This document shows positions 44,073-54,715 of a DNA stretch of 64,000 nucleotides, in pieces (position 1 is the stretch's first letter; every line of letters starts with the position of its first letter). Both the position numbers and the translations under genes were made by a program. The DNA lies in assembly GCF_017313085.1 (NCBI RefSeq), contig NZ_JAFLNF010000002.1:496001-560000 (forward strand). The letters are read 5' to 3'. Below the pieces are notes generated by a model, which ran no database searches, was not told the origin of the DNA, and saw only the letters and a list, made by a program, of their open reading frames with translations. This DNA comes from Roseibium limicola. GTDB taxonomy: Bacteria; Pseudomonadota; Alphaproteobacteria; Rhizobiales; Stappiaceae.

Positions 44073-45023
44073 TCAGTCCGCGCAGCCGCTGGGCCCGTCG
44101 TGCATTACAAAATCAGACAGCGTGCCCTGCAGCACAAAATCCCCATAGTCAAGCTTGAGGCTTCGGCTGACGCCATTCTCATAAAGCTGGAAAGACATTT
44201 GATAGGCCGGCAATTGCTCTCCGACGCCGGCGTTCTCAGGATCGAAGTAAGCGATCGACACAGGCCAATGCCGTCCCTGCGGAACAGCTTCCACCCCCTT
44301 GGCGGAAGCATCATCAGCCGGAATTGGCGTGTCCAGCGAGTGACCGATGATTGTCGTCGTGGCAAACACCTTGTCTCCGCTTTCAGACCCATCGAACACA
44401 TCGGCCAGCACCAACACATCGCCGGATCTGGCCGCCTCAATGACACGCACCAGATGCTGAGTGGGAAACAAAACCGATGTTTTGAGATCAAGCGTGCGCT
44501 GCGTGGGCTTGCTGAGCTGAACGACCTTCTTTCCGGCCTCCTGCTTGGCAATGCCCTTGCTTTCCTCCATCAGCTTTTGCGCGACATAAGCCTGACTGAT
44601 GAACTCCAGCTGGTCGCCATCCGCACTCTCATAGGATGTGCTGCGCAAATCCGTCACTTGCCCCAGGCCTTGCGTGTCCTGAAATTCGGTCACGAAGCGG
44701 AAGCTGGTGGAATAGCCATCGCAGACGCTGCCAGCGAAGTCATAGACCATCCGGCCGCGCACATTGCCGATGCCGGCTCCATCATCGGATTCCACCAGGC
44801 GCAGATTGTAGATGGCACGATGCGGCAGAAGCACGACCGCTGTGGACTGGCCAGCTTCACTTTGCCCCGGCGAAGCCCCCACCTCGACGGCTCCTGCCAA
44901 AGCGGGGAGAAGCGCAACGCAAGCAGCTGTCGCTGAAAGGAGGCCCAGAAAGCGGAGACTCACAGAAGAGCCGGTTGGCGCAAGCACCTCCGCTCGCTGC
45001 ATCCACGCGGTCGTCGCCTGCAT
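44073..45023 (-). CDS. eipB: Cell envelope integrity protein EipB (DUF1849)
   Basis: 316 residues with an N-terminal hydrophobic export signal and a DUF1849 domain: LPHRAIYNLRLVES, RGRMVYDFAGSVCDGYSTS, and at the end the paired Cys in GPSGCAD. In Brucella, EipB is a periplasmic beta-spiral protein with a conserved disulfide; both cysteines expected for it are present here. It is linked there to envelope integrity and virulence. The gene is convergent with dinB, with 35 bases between stops and no clear terminator. Confidence 0.88.
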   Translation of the reverse strand: MQATTAWMQRAEVLAPTGSSVSLRFLGLLSATAACVALLPALAGAVEVGASPGQSEAGQSTAVVLLPHRAIYNLRLVESDDGAGIGNVRGRMVYDFAGSVCDGYSTSFRFVTEFQDTQGLGQVTDLRSTSYESADGDQLEFISQAYVAQKLMEESKGIAKQEAGKKVVQLSKPTQRTLDLKTSVLFPTQHLVRVIEAARSGDVLVLADVFDGSESGDKVFATTTIIGHSLDTPIPADDASAKGVEAVPQGRHWPVSIAYFDPENAGVGEQLPAYQMSFQLYENGVSRSLKLDYGDFVLQGTLSDFVMHDGPSGCAD

Positions 45024-45242
45024 ACTGATCTCCCACTCACAAACGCTGCCCGCCAGAACGATACTGTCCAGCTTGATGCTTTCAGTCTAAAGCCTTCACC
45101 CAGCCCCCGCCAGCTCTTAGCGGTCCGCACTGGTGGACAATTCGCTTCACGCGTGTTTTCGCTGCGGTCGCCCTTGCCCTTGCCCCGGTCTCCCCTCTAA
45201 AAACGAACGGAATTCACCCTTTCTGCATGGAGTTTCAGACAC

Positions 45243-45725
45243 GTGACCAGCGATCAAGACACCGGAACCATCGATGCCCGCCTGGCCAAACTGGGTGTGG
45301 AATTACCGTCTCCGGCAGCCCCTGCGGCGAACTATGTTCCCTACATCCGCTCCGGCAACCAGCTGCTCATCTCAGGTCAGCTTCCAATGGGCCCCGATGG
45401 CCTGGAGCATGTGGGAAAACTTGGCGGCAATGCATCGCTGAAGGATGGCAAATCGGCAGCCCGTCTGTGTGCGATCAATCTGTTGGCGCAGGCCAAGGCC
45501 GCTGTCGGCGATCTGGCCAAGGTTCGCCTGATCAAACTCGTCGGCTTCGTCAATTCCACCGATGACTTCACCCAGCAACCACAGGTGATCAACGGCGCCT
45601 CCGATTTCATGGTTGAGGTTCTGGGCGACAAAGGCCGCCATGCCCGATCCGCCGTCTCCGCCGCCTCACTGCCTTTTGGTGTCGCCGTCGAGATTGAGGC
45701 CATCTTTGAAGTCTCTGACGACTGA
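45243..45725 (+). CDS. RidA family protein
   Basis: 160 residues, starting at GTG 45243. This longer RidA/YjgF-like group has YVPYIRSGNQLLISGQLP at the N-terminal strand and the active-site region DKGRHARSAVSAASLPFGVA, including the Arg that in RidA binds the 2-imino acid carboxylate, followed by VEIEAIFEV. RidA proteins hydrolyse reactive enamine/imine intermediates from PLP enzymes. Whether this subgroup has that activity is not shown by sequence alone. Confidence 0.9.
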   Translation: MTSDQDTGTIDARLAKLGVELPSPAAPAANYVPYIRSGNQLLISGQLPMGPDGLEHVGKLGGNASLKDGKSAARLCAINLLAQAKAAVGDLAKVRLIKLVGFVNSTDDFTQQPQVINGASDFMVEVLGDKGRHARSAVSAASLPFGVAVEIEAIFEVSDD

Positions 45726-45887
45726 CAATCGATGACCCAGGTGTAGGAGCCTGCCGGTATGCTACCGATTTTGGGGGATGACCGGCGGGCCGAACGGCGA
45801 CATGGCGTCAGCGTCAAAAGCCCGTCATATAATTCACGTTCAGTTGCCGAACTTTTTCGCGCAAAGCACCGCCCCAAGGGTCCACTG

Positions 45888-46649
45888 ATGTCCATGCTGC
45901 AAGAAATTTTCGCTCACCCGATCGCCCACCGCGGCCTCCATGACAAGAGCCGAGAACTCATCGAGAACACCCCCTCAGCGGTGTCTGCTGCCATCGAACA
46001 GGGCTTCGGTGTTGAGGTCGATCTGCAGGAAACGGCAGACGGCCAAGCACTTGTCCATCACGACTATGTCCTCGACCGGCTTGTCGATGGGACCGGGCAG
46101 GTCAACCGGTGGACCGCGTCTGAGCTGACCGGGCTTGCCATGAAGCAAGGTGGCGACAAGCTGTGGATGCTGCAGGATCTGCTGGATCTGACTGCCGGCC
46201 GCGCTCCACTCGTCATAGAGATCAAGTCGAGGCGCGCCCGCGACGCTCAGGCCGACTTCGTCCGAGGCATTCTCGACACTCTTGTCCAATACAAAGGGCC
46301 GGTCTGCATCAAGTCGTTTGATCCCGACATGCTGTCAGTTGCCCGCGCGCACCGGCCCGAAATCCTGCGTGGGATCGTTTCCTTTGGCTTTCATGATGAA
46401 TACGCCAAGACCAATTACACCCGTATGGATCGCTTTATCCTTCGCAATCTGCTTCACACCCCGCGCACTGCGCCGCATTTCATTTCCTATGGAATTCAGG
46501 ATCTGCCAGCCTTTGGGCCTTCAATCATGAAAAAACTCAAAGGCACCCCCATCATGAGCTGGACCGTGCGAACCCAGCAGGATCGGGAGCGTGCTGCGCT
46601 TTTTGCCGACCAGATCGTCTTCGAAGGCTTTGTTCCCCCGGCAGGATAA
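45888..46649 (+). CDS. Glycerophosphodiester phosphodiesterase family protein
   Basis: 253 residues from ATG 45888 (CCAAGGG upstream); an in-frame ATG at 45759 would add 43 unconserved residues. The GDPD active site is intact: IAHRGLHD, then GVEVDLQETADGQALVHHD, then VIEIKS. It likely splits glycerophosphodiesters into glycerol-3-phosphate and an alcohol; there is no signal peptide, so it should be cytoplasmic. It lies between RidA and a FemAB-like gene on the same strand. Confidence 0.92.
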   Translation: MSMLQEIFAHPIAHRGLHDKSRELIENTPSAVSAAIEQGFGVEVDLQETADGQALVHHDYVLDRLVDGTGQVNRWTASELTGLAMKQGGDKLWMLQDLLDLTAGRAPLVIEIKSRRARDAQADFVRGILDTLVQYKGPVCIKSFDPDMLSVARAHRPEILRGIVSFGFHDEYAKTNYTRMDRFILRNLLHTPRTAPHFISYGIQDLPAFGPSIMKKLKGTPIMSWTVRTQQDRERAALFADQIVFEGFVPPAG

Positions 46650-46732
46650 GAAGCTTCCCTCTTGCAGCGCAACAGCTGACCTCTAAATTGGGGAAGTGTT
46701 GCCCCGCCAACTGACTGCAACAGGGACCTTTC

Positions 46733-48007
46733 ATGTCACCAGCCGATGACACTGGCACTTCCGACTCCGTGCGCGTTTCGAATGAGGAAACGCCTCAGGA
46801 GGCCACCCTCAGCTTGTTGTCCAGTCTGGACGACATTTCGCCTGAGGTTTGGGACAGTATTGCCAACCCAGGCTGGCACATGGCCGCCGACGGCTCTTTG
46901 GAATCCCGCCCGACGCTTGATTCACTTTCTCAGGAAACTGACTTCAACCCTTTCCTTTCACACGCTTTTCTCCAGTCACTTGAAGAAAGCGGCTGCGTCA
47001 GCGGCAGCACCGGATGGGCCCCTCATCACGTCATACTGCAGCAGGGTAACGAGGTCCTGGGAGCTGTTCCTGCCTATCTCAAAAGCCATAGCCAGGGAGA
47101 GTATGTCTTCGATCACGGCTGGGCGGAGGCCTTCTACCGTGCCGGCGGCGAATATTACCCCAAGCTACAGATTTCAGTACCCTTCACCCCGGCGACAGGG
47201 CGCCGGTTTCTGATCTCTCCGGCCATCTCCCGGAAAGCCGGCATTCGCGCTCTGGCCGGTGGGCTGGTCGAAGTCTGCCGCTTGTCCGGCGCCTCGTCCG
47301 TCCACGCGACATTTCTGACTCAGCCCGAATGGCAAACGTTGGGCGAACTGGGCTACCTGCAGCGCACCGACAGCCAGTTCCACTTCGAAAACACCGGGTA
47401 CGGCACTTTCGATGACTTCCTGCAGCAACTCAATTCCCGCAAGCGCAAAGATATCCGCAAGGAGCGGCGAACCGCCCTTGAAAACAACATCCAGATTGAA
47501 TGGCTCACTGGTTCTGATCTGACCGAAGACCACTGGGATGCGTTCTACGAATTTTACCTGGACACTGGCAGCAGGAAGTGGGGAACGCCGTACCTCAACC
47601 GAAAATTTTTCTCGCTGATCAATCAGCGTATGGCCGGTCGGATCCTGTTGATCATGGCCAAGCGCGAAGGCCGATATATTGCCGGCGCACTGAATTTCAT
47701 CGGCTCGGACACCTTGTTTGGTCGCAACTGGGGCTGCAATGAACAGCACCCCTTCCTGCATTTTGAGGTCTGCTATTATCAGGCGATCGACTTCGCCCTC
47801 GCCCACGGACTGAAGCGCGTCGAGGCCGGGGCACAGGGGGCTCACAAGCTGGCACGCGGCTATCTGCCCACCCTCACCCGCTCAGCCCACTGGATTGCTC
47901 ACGAGGGCCTGAGCGACGCCGTCGCACACTTTCTCGAGCAGGAACGCGAGGCCGTCGGACTGGAAGCCGAAGCGCTTGGCGAACACGCTCCTTTCAGAAA
48001 GGCATAA
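46733..48007 (+). CDS. FemAB-like acyltransferase (GNAT superfamily, COG3146)
   Basis: 424 residues. The central part matches the peptidoglycan-type FemAB/GNAT family: NPFLSHAFLQSLEESGCVS, DHGWAEAFYRAGGEYYPKLQ in part, SRKRKDIRKERRTA, AGALNFIGSDTLFGRNWG and the end HKLARGYLPT. Relatives transfer aminoacyl groups, but the group found here (FemAB_like/DUF482) has no proven substrate. A short disordered N-terminal segment precedes the domain. AGGGA gives the ribosome site. Confidence 0.88.
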   Translation: MSPADDTGTSDSVRVSNEETPQEATLSLLSSLDDISPEVWDSIANPGWHMAADGSLESRPTLDSLSQETDFNPFLSHAFLQSLEESGCVSGSTGWAPHHVILQQGNEVLGAVPAYLKSHSQGEYVFDHGWAEAFYRAGGEYYPKLQISVPFTPATGRRFLISPAISRKAGIRALAGGLVEVCRLSGASSVHATFLTQPEWQTLGELGYLQRTDSQFHFENTGYGTFDDFLQQLNSRKRKDIRKERRTALENNIQIEWLTGSDLTEDHWDAFYEFYLDTGSRKWGTPYLNRKFFSLINQRMAGRILLIMAKREGRYIAGALNFIGSDTLFGRNWGCNEQHPFLHFEVCYYQAIDFALAHGLKRVEAGAQGAHKLARGYLPTLTRSAHWIAHEGLSDAVAHFLEQEREAVGLEAEALGEHAPFRKA

Positions 48008-48268
48008 GCATCCGTCTGCCAGTTTCCTGATAGCTCACCTACGGACCTTGAGATGATTCGAGCGCAGTCCTTCCGGATATGCCCGCGTGGATGCATCAGC
48101 CTAAATCACGTCCAACGTGTAAAAATATTCGGATTGTAGAAGCTAGAAACCATTTGCATCCGCTACGGCAAGATCTTGATTTCGCACCACGAACGCGCAG
48201 GGTATTTAGGTATTTTTTACCATGTTCGACGAGCTTGAGCGCAACTTAATCGTGCAGAGGCTTCCCGA

Positions 48269-49468
48269 ATGTTCTCCCTTAAGCGCCGCAAATCCGAAGT
48301 CGATCCCATGGTCCAGGAACTCGAAGACCTCCGTCGCTTCAAGCGGGAAGTCTCCGGCTTGCTGAACTCCCTGCCGTTTGGCCTGGTGATGACCGATAGC
48401 AAGCACCATGTCGTCTTCGCCAATGCCAAGTGGAGCAAGACTTTCGGGAACGTTCTGGAGACGATGGCCGCACCGGTTCATATCAGGGACCTGTACCGTA
48501 CCTGCCTCGGCAATACGCCCAGTGCGAGCGATCCGGACGCGGCTGCAGAAGAACGCTACCAGACCTTCACCACCAAATTCGGTGAGAACTATCTGGAAAA
48601 TCCGAACGGTGAATATCACAAGGTCTATCGCGGCATGGTTCCAGACACCGGGATCATCGGGTTCGGCATGAATGTCAGCGACATGCGCGACCGCCAAACC
48701 GCCCTTGAAGTTGCCCTCGGACAGTATCAGGAAGACATCAAGACCGGCATTACGGATGTCGGCGAGCAGCTTCAGACTGTCTCAGGCCTGCTCAGCAGCG
48801 CATCGAGCAACATGGAAGAGAGTGTTGGAAACGGCATGGAACTCGCCTCGGCGATCTTCTCCGCAACCGAAGAACTCTCTTCCTCCATCAGTGATCTGAC
48901 CCAGCGTATGCAGACCACCGCCGAACAATGCAGCAGCGCCAGTGGCACGGTGAAGAACACCGAAGGTCGCATTCGTGAGTTGAGCCATGCGGTTGAACGC
49001 ATCGAGACATTCGCCAGCACCATTCAGGCCATCGCCGACCAGACCAACCTGCTGGCTCTGAACGCCACCATCGAAGCAGCGCGCGCCGGTGAATCCGGAA
49101 AAGGCTTTGCAGTTGTCGCCGCCGAGGTGAAGTCCCTGTCGGAGCAAACCGCGCGCGCAACCGCAGAAATTGCCGTCCAGATCGAAGACGTACGCCGGGT
49201 CACGCGCGAAACGGAAACGGCCATCTCAGATATTGCCACATCGATGGGCGGCGTCGTTGAACTCACCGAAGATGCCGCCTCCGCCATTCAGGAACAGGCT
49301 TCAGCCGTACATCAGGTGACCGGCCACATGGGGCAACTGCACTCTGTAACGGCGCGGAACAAGGAAATTTCGGAGCATATCTCCGGCGCAGCCGACAGCG
49401 TGACCCATGGCTCGACGGACCTCATCAGTCTGGTGGACAAGGTTGTCGATCGGAAATTTGACATCTGA
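48269..49468 (+). CDS. Soluble PAS-domain methyl-accepting chemotaxis protein
   Basis: 399 residues with no membrane span. A PAS-like domain is at about residues 25-140 ([20 protein letters not shown] and [16 protein letters not shown]), followed by an MCP signalling coiled coil whose tip is [21 protein letters not shown] cytoplasmic receptor of this kind may sense ligand, redox state or energy inside the cell. There is no visible heme- or flavin-binding residue that would decide. A 261-base leader lies upstream. Confidence 0.9.
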   Translation: MFSLKRRKSEVDPMVQELEDLRRFKREVSGLLNSLPFGLVMTDSKHHVVFANAKWSKTFGNVLETMAAPVHIRDLYRTCLGNTPSASDPDAAAEERYQTFTTKFGENYLENPNGEYHKVYRGMVPDTGIIGFGMNVSDMRDRQTALEVALGQYQEDIKTGITDVGEQLQTVSGLLSSASSNMEESVGNGMELASAIFSATEELSSSISDLTQRMQTTAEQCSSASGTVKNTEGRIRELSHAVERIETFASTIQAIADQTNLLALNATIEAARAGESGKGFAVVAAEVKSLSEQTARATAEIAVQIEDVRRVTRETETAISDIATSMGGVVELTEDAASAIQEQASAVHQVTGHMGQLHSVTARNKEISEHISGAADSVTHGSTDLISLVDKVVDRKFDI

Positions 49469-49605
49469 TACCGCGGAGACGCCGTTGACTGGCAACAACG
49501 GACATGGGCCGCAGCCTTGGGAGCAAGTTCATCGGAAACCGACTTGCCCCTGCCCCGCCCTTGTCGATAGTGTCGCCTCAGAATAAACCAGTTGGGAAGC
49601 GCCGC

Positions 49606-50034
49606 ATGACCACCTCCTCCTACGACGATCAGAACATCTTCGCCAAGATTTTGCGTGGCGATCTGCCAAGCCACAAGCTCTACGAAGATGACAGCACACT
49701 GGCGATCATGGACATCATGCCGCGCGGCGACGGCCACTGCCTGGTGTTGCCGAAGGCCCCCTCGCGCAATCTGCTGGAAATGGACCCAGCCGCACTGTCG
49801 GCAACAATGGCAACTGTCCAGAAGCTGGCGAACGCAGTCAAACAGGCCTTCGAAGCGGATGGTGTGACACTGGAACAATATACCGGAGCAGCAGCTGGCC
49901 AGACGGTGTTCCACACGCATTTCCATATCATCCCGCGGATCGAAGGTGTCGCACTCAAGCCTCACGCCGGAAAAATGGCCGACAATGATATACTTTCCGA
50001 GCACGCAAGGAAAATCCGAGCCGCTCTTTCCTGA
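49606..50034 (+). CDS. HIT family hydrolase
   Basis: 142 residues from ATG 49606, with GGGAAG upstream; an in-frame start at 49504 would add 34 unconserved residues. The histidine triad is complete (QTVFHTHFHIIPR), and the N-terminal NIFAKILRGDLPSHKLYED is typical of the Hint-like branch. HIT proteins of this group hydrolyse purine nucleoside phosphoramidates or related nucleotide conjugates; the substrate is not fixed by sequence. Downstream is the convergent AzlD gene. Confidence 0.93.
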   Translation: MTTSSYDDQNIFAKILRGDLPSHKLYEDDSTLAIMDIMPRGDGHCLVLPKAPSRNLLEMDPAALSATMATVQKLANAVKQAFEADGVTLEQYTGAAAGQTVFHTHFHIIPRIEGVALKPHAGKMADNDILSEHARKIRAALS

Positions 50035-50054
50035 GGACGGGTGTCTGCATCACC

Positions 50055-50396
50055 CTACAATCCGAGCAACAACCAGCCGCCGATAAGGATGACTTCGCCG
50101 GTCAGCACCCCGACGATCACCCGTTTGCCAAGCAGCATATAGGCGATGAACCCGCCGACCCCTGCGAGGATCCGCAGCCACATGGGAGTGACTTCCAGAA
50201 CACCGGTCGGAAATAGAATGAGTTTGGAGATCACGCCGGCCACCAGTGCCGTTGCAACAGATCGCACCCAGATCAACAACTCGCCGTCTTCACGCAGCTT
50301 TCCACCTGCGAAGACGCCAATCCAGCGCCAGATGTCGGTGGCAATCCAACCTGCGACAATGATCATCACGTAGGGCCACCACCAGGTGTCGGCCAT
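50055..50396 (-). CDS. AzlD family small branched-chain amino acid exporter subunit
   Basis: 113 residues with four hydrophobic segments (YVMIIVAGWIATDIWRW, SVATALVAGVISKLI, WLRILAGVGGFIAYMLLG, VLTGEVILIGGWLLLG). It pairs with AzlC to export branched-chain amino acids or analogues. I chose ATG 50396 because GAGG lies six bases upstream; a GTG at 50420 overlapping the azlC stop by 4 bases (GTGA) is an alternative that would add eight residues. It is the second gene of the azlC-azlD pair. Confidence 0.85.
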   Translation of the reverse strand: MADTWWWPYVMIIVAGWIATDIWRWIGVFAGGKLREDGELLIWVRSVATALVAGVISKLILFPTGVLEVTPMWLRILAGVGGFIAYMLLGKRVIVGVLTGEVILIGGWLLLGL

Positions 50397-50416
50397 GGCC
50401 GCCTCAAATCCCAAAG

Positions 50417-51175
50417 TCACGACAGCCCCCGCCGTTGGAAACGTGTTCCCAGATACGCCAATGTTCCACCGACAAGACCAGTCCACAGCAGATCAAGACC
50501 GGGGAAATAAAGATAGAAAAAAGGCCCGAGCAAAATTCCGATGACCATTGCTGCCTTGTCTGAAGACAATTTCGATGCGCCCCACAGCGAGCAGACGAAA
50601 TAGATCGGGGTCAGGATGAACAGGCCACCGGCTACCGGCTTCGGCAGGTCATCAAGAAGAAGATAGGCCGCGCCCGTAACACAGGTGACACAAAAGGTGA
50701 GACTTGAGGAGAAACCTGCAAAAAACGGCAGCCGCGCATCGCGGGGCAGCTTCGGCAGGTTGTGCATGGCATAAACCCATGCTGTCACAGCAACAAAGTG
50801 AGAGATGTAAAGCAGCTGCCAGGTCTTGGTTTTGCCCGGCACCCTGACCATCGGCATCATGGCCATGGTCATTGGCATCAGACGCACAGACGCCAGCGCC
50901 ACTGCGATGGCAGCAGGGACAATGCCAAGCCCTGTCGAGATGGCACCTGTCAGCACCACAATCGAAGGCAGCGCCCAGACCAATCCGGCCATAACCAGCG
51001 TTTCGGTCAACGTCAGACCCGAGCCCCGCGCCAACCCGGCATAGCCGATGAAGGCCGCCATGAGAATGACCGCCGGCAGAGAAACCATCGACCTGGCTCC
51101 GCGCAGCATCCAAACATAGGCCGGAAGTCCGGAGTGCTCATCGTCGGGAGACAGCTGTTCAGAATCGCTCGCCAT
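50417..51175 (-). CDS. AzlC family amino acid exporter large subunit
   Basis: 252 residues with about seven hydrophobic segments. It opens with a cytoplasmic acidic N-terminus (ASDSEQLSPDDEHSG), then SLPAVILMAAFIGYAGLARG and LTLTETLVMAGLVWALPS. The loop LMPMTMAMMPMVRVP is the family signature position. With the downstream AzlD it forms a branched-chain amino acid efflux system. Substrate specificity cannot be read. It is divergent in relation to nothing nearby: clpA upstream is on the same strand but behind a terminator. Confidence 0.9.
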   Translation of the reverse strand: MASDSEQLSPDDEHSGLPAYVWMLRGARSMVSLPAVILMAAFIGYAGLARGSGLTLTETLVMAGLVWALPSIVVLTGAISTGLGIVPAAIAVALASVRLMPMTMAMMPMVRVPGKTKTWQLLYISHFVAVTAWVYAMHNLPKLPRDARLPFFAGFSSSLTFCVTCVTGAAYLLLDDLPKPVAGGLFILTPIYFVCSLWGASKLSSDKAAMVIGILLGPFFYLYFPGLDLLWTGLVGGTLAYLGTRFQRRGLS

Positions 51176-51349
51176 TGTCGCGGCTTACCCTGCAGAAATT
51201 AGGAAGGTCTCCTTACGTATTCTTCCTGAGCCAGCCTGTCAAATGGCAGGTGATCTGGATGGCTTGTAAGTTGAAGACAATTTCACACGCCCAATGCCAC
51301 GCTGACTTTCCCGCCTTACACGACCCGTCTGCGCTGGGGTGGAAACATG

Positions 51350-51383
51350 AAAAAGGCGGCAGGACCGAAGTCGAGCCGCCTTG
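51350..51383 (-). terminator. Terminator of clpS-clpA
   Basis: On the minus strand AAGGCGGC pairs with GCCGCCTT, then TTTC, about 45 bases after the clpA stop. It has a T-rich flank on that side. Confidence 0.75.
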
Positions 51384-51427
51384 ATTCACATTGTTATAAA
51401 TCGCAGGCAAAGCCCTGGAACGACTCA

Positions 51428-53899
51428 TCAATCCGCCAGCGGCACCTTCGGAACATGGCTCTTTTTCGGCGTTGAACCGCCATCAGAAGACCCACCCTTG
51501 TCACTCGAACCGCTGCCTTTTGAAGACCGCTTGACTGCCGCCTTCGTCGAAGCAGGCTTGCGCTTCCGCTTTGGCTTGGCAGCAGCTTCCGCCTTTGGCT
51601 TGACCGGCGCAACAGCCCGCTCTTCAACCGTTTCCAAAAGCAGACCGGCCTCATCTTCAGACACCGTCACCTTGACTGTGCCGCCCTTCATCAACTTGCC
51701 GAACAACACTTCATCAGCCAATGGCCGCTTGATGTGCTCCTGAATGACCCGCCCAAGAGGACGGGCGCCCATCCTGTCGTCGTAGCCCTTCTCGGCAAGC
51801 CACTCGGTCGCGGCTTCAGTCAGTTCAAAAGTAACATTCCGGTCCGCCAGCTGGGCTTCCAGCTGCATGACGAACTTCTCGACAACTTTGTAGACCACGT
51901 CTCGTGGCAGGTTGGCGAAAGGAATGATTGCATCCAGACGGTTGCGGAACTCTGGCGTGAACAGCTTGTTGATCGCCTCGGCATCCTCGCCGGACCGCTT
52001 GACCTGACTGAACCCGACAGGGGCCTTGGCAAGGTCAGCCGCCCCAGCGTTGGTCGTCATGATCAGGATGACATTGCGGAAATCAACCTGCTTGCCGGTA
52101 TGATCGGTCAGCTTGCCGTGGTCCATCACCTGCAACAGGATGTTAAAGAGGTCCGGGTGGGCCTTTTCGATTTCATCCAGAAGCAACACGCAATGCGGAT
52201 GCTGGTCGATCCCGTCGGTCAGTAGACCGCCCTGATCGAAGCCAACGTAGCCCGGAGGCGCGCCGATCAGGCGAGACACCGTATGCCGTTCCATATACTC
52301 CGACATGTCGAAACGGATCAGCTCCACCCCAAGCGAAGATGCCAGCTGGCGCGCCACTTCGGTTTTGCCAACACCGGTCGGACCAGAGAACAGATAGCTG
52401 CCGATCGGCTTGTCCGGCTCGCGCAATCCCGCACGGGACAGCTTGATCGCCGAAGAAAGCGTCTCGATCGCGTCATCCTGTCCGTAGACAACACGCTTCA
52501 GATCAGCCCCAAGAGAGGACAGAACTTCCGCGTCGTCTTTGGAAACAGACTTCGGCGGGATCCGCGCCATCGTGGCGATGGTATTCTCAATTTCCTTCAC
52601 GCCAATGGTCTTGCGACGACGGCTTTCAGGGATCAGCATTTGCGAGGCGCCGGTCTCATCCAGCACATCAATGGCCTTATCCGGCAATTTGCGGTCAGCG
52701 ATATACTTCGCCGACAGTTCCACTGCCGTCTTGATGGCATCATGAGTGTAGCGGACTTTGTGGAATTCCTCGAAGTACGGCTTCAGGCCCTTCAGAATAT
52801 CGATGGCATCCGGAATAGACGGCTCATTCACATCAATCTTCTGGAAGCGACGGACAAGCGCCCGGTCCTTCTCGAAGAACTGGCGATATTCCTTGTATGT
52901 GGTGGAGCCGAGGCAACGGATCGCGCCAGAGGCCAGAGCAGGCTTCAACAGATTGGAGGCATCCATTGCGCCACCCGATGTCGCGCCGGCCCCAATGACA
53001 GTATGAATTTCATCGATGAACATGACCGCATTCGGATAGTCCTCGATTTCCTTCATGACCTGCTTCAGTCGCTCTTCGAAATCGCCACGATAGCGGGTTC
53101 CCGCTAGCAGCGCGCCCATGTCGAGCGAGAAGATCGTTGCGTCCTTCAGGACCTCCGGCACATCGCCCATAACAATTCGATGGGCCAGGCCCTCAGCAAT
53201 GGCAGTCTTGCCGACGCCAGGGTCACCGACGAACAACGGGTTGTTCTTCGATCGGCGGCACAGGATCTGGATAGTTCGTGAAATCTCGCTTGCACGACCG
53301 ATCAACGGATCGATCTTGCCCTTGCCGGCCTTCTCGTTGAGATTGACGCAATAGGCTTCAAGCGCATCGGTCTTGGCCTTCGGCTTTGGTTCGCCGGGAT
53401 TGCCTTGAACGATCTCTTCCTCTTCCACCCCTTCAACCGGACGTTCTTCGGAAAGACCCGGCCGTTTGGCAATGCCGTGGGAAATGTAGTTGACCGCATC
53501 GTAGCGGGTCATGTCCTGGTCCTGTAGGAAGTAAGCCGCATGGCTTTCCCGCTCGGCGAAGATCGCAACCAGCACATTGGCACCGGTCACTTCCTCACGG
53601 CCGGAAGACTGGACATGGATAACAGCACGCTGGATCACTCGCTGGAAACCGGCTGTCGGCTTGGAATCTTCATCCCCTTCCGTCACCAGGTTTTCGAGCT
53701 CTGTCTCGATGTAATCGAGCAGACTGCGCCGGATGGCATCCATGTCCACATTGCAGGCACGCATGACCGCGGCGGCATCCTGGTCATCCAGGAGAGCAAG
53801 CAGCAGATGCTCTAGCGTTGCATATTCCTGCTGTCGCTCATTGGCGAAGGCAAGGGCCTGATGCAGTGCTTTTTCGAGACTGCGAGAAAATGACGGCAC
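51428..53899 (-). CDS. clpA: ATP-dependent Clp protease ATPase subunit ClpA
   Basis: 823 residues, started at GTG 53899 with GAGGGA upstream. The N-domain repeats (residues 1-140) bind ClpS. The first AAA+ domain has [14 protein letters not shown]; the second has [14 protein letters not shown] and the ClpP-binding-type loop PVGFSQ. ClpA unfolds substrates and feeds them to ClpP. A Lys/Pro/Ser-rich tail of about 65 residues ([18 protein letters not shown]..., then [11 protein letters not shown]) extends the protein beyond E. coli ClpA (758). The gene follows clpS after 12 bases. Confidence 0.97.
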   Translation of the reverse strand: MPSFSRSLEKALHQALAFANERQQEYATLEHLLLALLDDQDAAAVMRACNVDMDAIRRSLLDYIETELENLVTEGDEDSKPTAGFQRVIQRAVIHVQSSGREEVTGANVLVAIFAERESHAAYFLQDQDMTRYDAVNYISHGIAKRPGLSEERPVEGVEEEEIVQGNPGEPKPKAKTDALEAYCVNLNEKAGKGKIDPLIGRASEISRTIQILCRRSKNNPLFVGDPGVGKTAIAEGLAHRIVMGDVPEVLKDATIFSLDMGALLAGTRYRGDFEERLKQVMKEIEDYPNAVMFIDEIHTVIGAGATSGGAMDASNLLKPALASGAIRCLGSTTYKEYRQFFEKDRALVRRFQKIDVNEPSIPDAIDILKGLKPYFEEFHKVRYTHDAIKTAVELSAKYIADRKLPDKAIDVLDETGASQMLIPESRRRKTIGVKEIENTIATMARIPPKSVSKDDAEVLSSLGADLKRVVYGQDDAIETLSSAIKLSRAGLREPDKPIGSYLFSGPTGVGKTEVARQLASSLGVELIRFDMSEYMERHTVSRLIGAPPGYVGFDQGGLLTDGIDQHPHCVLLLDEIEKAHPDLFNILLQVMDHGKLTDHTGKQVDFRNVILIMTTNAGAADLAKAPVGFSQVKRSGEDAEAINKLFTPEFRNRLDAIIPFANLPRDVVYKVVEKFVMQLEAQLADRNVTFELTEAATEWLAEKGYDDRMGARPLGRVIQEHIKRPLADEVLFGKLMKGGTVKVTVSEDEAGLLLETVEERAVAPVKPKAEAAAKPKRKRKPASTKAAVKRSSKGSGSSDKGGSSDGGSTPKKSHVPKVPLAD

Positions 53900-53911
53900 G
53901 AGTGAAATCCC

Positions 53912-54244
53912 TCATTTTTTTTCCATTACACACTGCAGCGGGTGCTGGTGCTTTCGAGCGAAGTCCATGACCTGGGTCACTTTGGTCTCCGCCACCTCGT
54001 AGGAGTAAATCCCACACTCTCCGACGCCATGATGATGAACATGCAACATGACACGGGTAGCTTCCTCCCTATTCTTCTGGAAGAAGCTTTCCACGACATG
54101 AATCACGAATTCCATGGGCGTATAGTCGTCATTCAGCAGCAAAACCCGATATACATTCGGTCGCTTTGCAACTGTTTTAGGCTTGGTTACGACAACGGTG
54201 CCCGTACCGTGGTCACCATCTTCAAAATCAGCCCCGCCTGACAT
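53912..54244 (-). CDS. clpS: ClpA adaptor protein ClpS
   Basis: 110 residues from ATG 54244; a TTG four codons upstream is possible. ClpS delivers N-degron substrates to ClpAP. The core [20 protein letters not shown] contains the N-end pocket residues, and the family end is [11 protein letters not shown] flexible, Gly/Thr/Val-rich N-terminal arm precedes it. It is directly upstream of clpA, 12 bases apart, the standard operon. Confidence 0.96.
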   Translation of the reverse strand: MSGGADFEDGDHGTGTVVVTKPKTVAKRPNVYRVLLLNDDYTPMEFVIHVVESFFQKNREEATRVMLHVHHHGVGECGIYSYEVAETKVTQVMDFARKHQHPLQCVMEKK

Positions 54245-54715
54245 GTATGAGCCCAATGTCCTCTATCAATCTCTTGGCAGCAGTCTAACAACCGCAGCAG
54301 CCCAGCGAAAGCCTCAACGAGCCGATCACCAGTTTTTAACCACCCTGCCTTTTGGCGACACCGTAAAGTTTGACAGGTGTCGGCAGTGCCAGACGCAAAT
54401 GGAGATAGCGGCAAATCGTGAAACGCCGCCGAACCAGACCGGATGGCCTGACTTTCAATACAGTATGTGGGAACCTCACCGCGGAAGGTAAAGGGCCCGA
54501 ATGAAATCTATTGCCACTCCCCGACAGACATGTGCGCCAGTTTACGCCAGCTAAAGAACAACCCCCGCAGGCAATCCCTGCTCCAACCGGCCCAAGCTCG
54601 ACCAGGACCGCCCACAAACGACAACGCCGCGCCAGGGTTCCCCCGGGCGCGGCGTGCAAAAACTCAAATGCGCAATAGACTGCTAGAAGCCTGACAGGCC
54701 AGCAGTCGACACGAC
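54245..54715. other. Intergenic stretch between clpS and the phasin gene
   Basis: 471 bases, both neighbours on the minus strand. The phasin terminator occupies 54624-54655. The remainder should hold the clpSA promoter. No ORF with convincing codon or family support is present. Confidence 0.45.
54624..54655 (-). terminator. Hairpin after the phasin gene
   Basis: ACGCCGCGCC and GGCGCGGCGT form a ten-pair perfect stem around a short loop, about 60 bases past the phasin stop. On the minus strand it is followed by TGTCGTTTGT, a weak T-rich tail. Confidence 0.6.

Noticed and set aside
54336..54659. 107-codon minus-strand ORF downstream of clpS
   Set aside because: It runs through the phasin terminator hairpin, is rich in Arg/Gly/Cys without pattern and has no ribosome site.
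54600..54660. Possible tmRNA tag (reads NDNAAP)
   Set aside because: The AACGACAACGCC sequence is part of a perfect hairpin acting as terminator. No tRNA-like acceptor or second piece is nearby.
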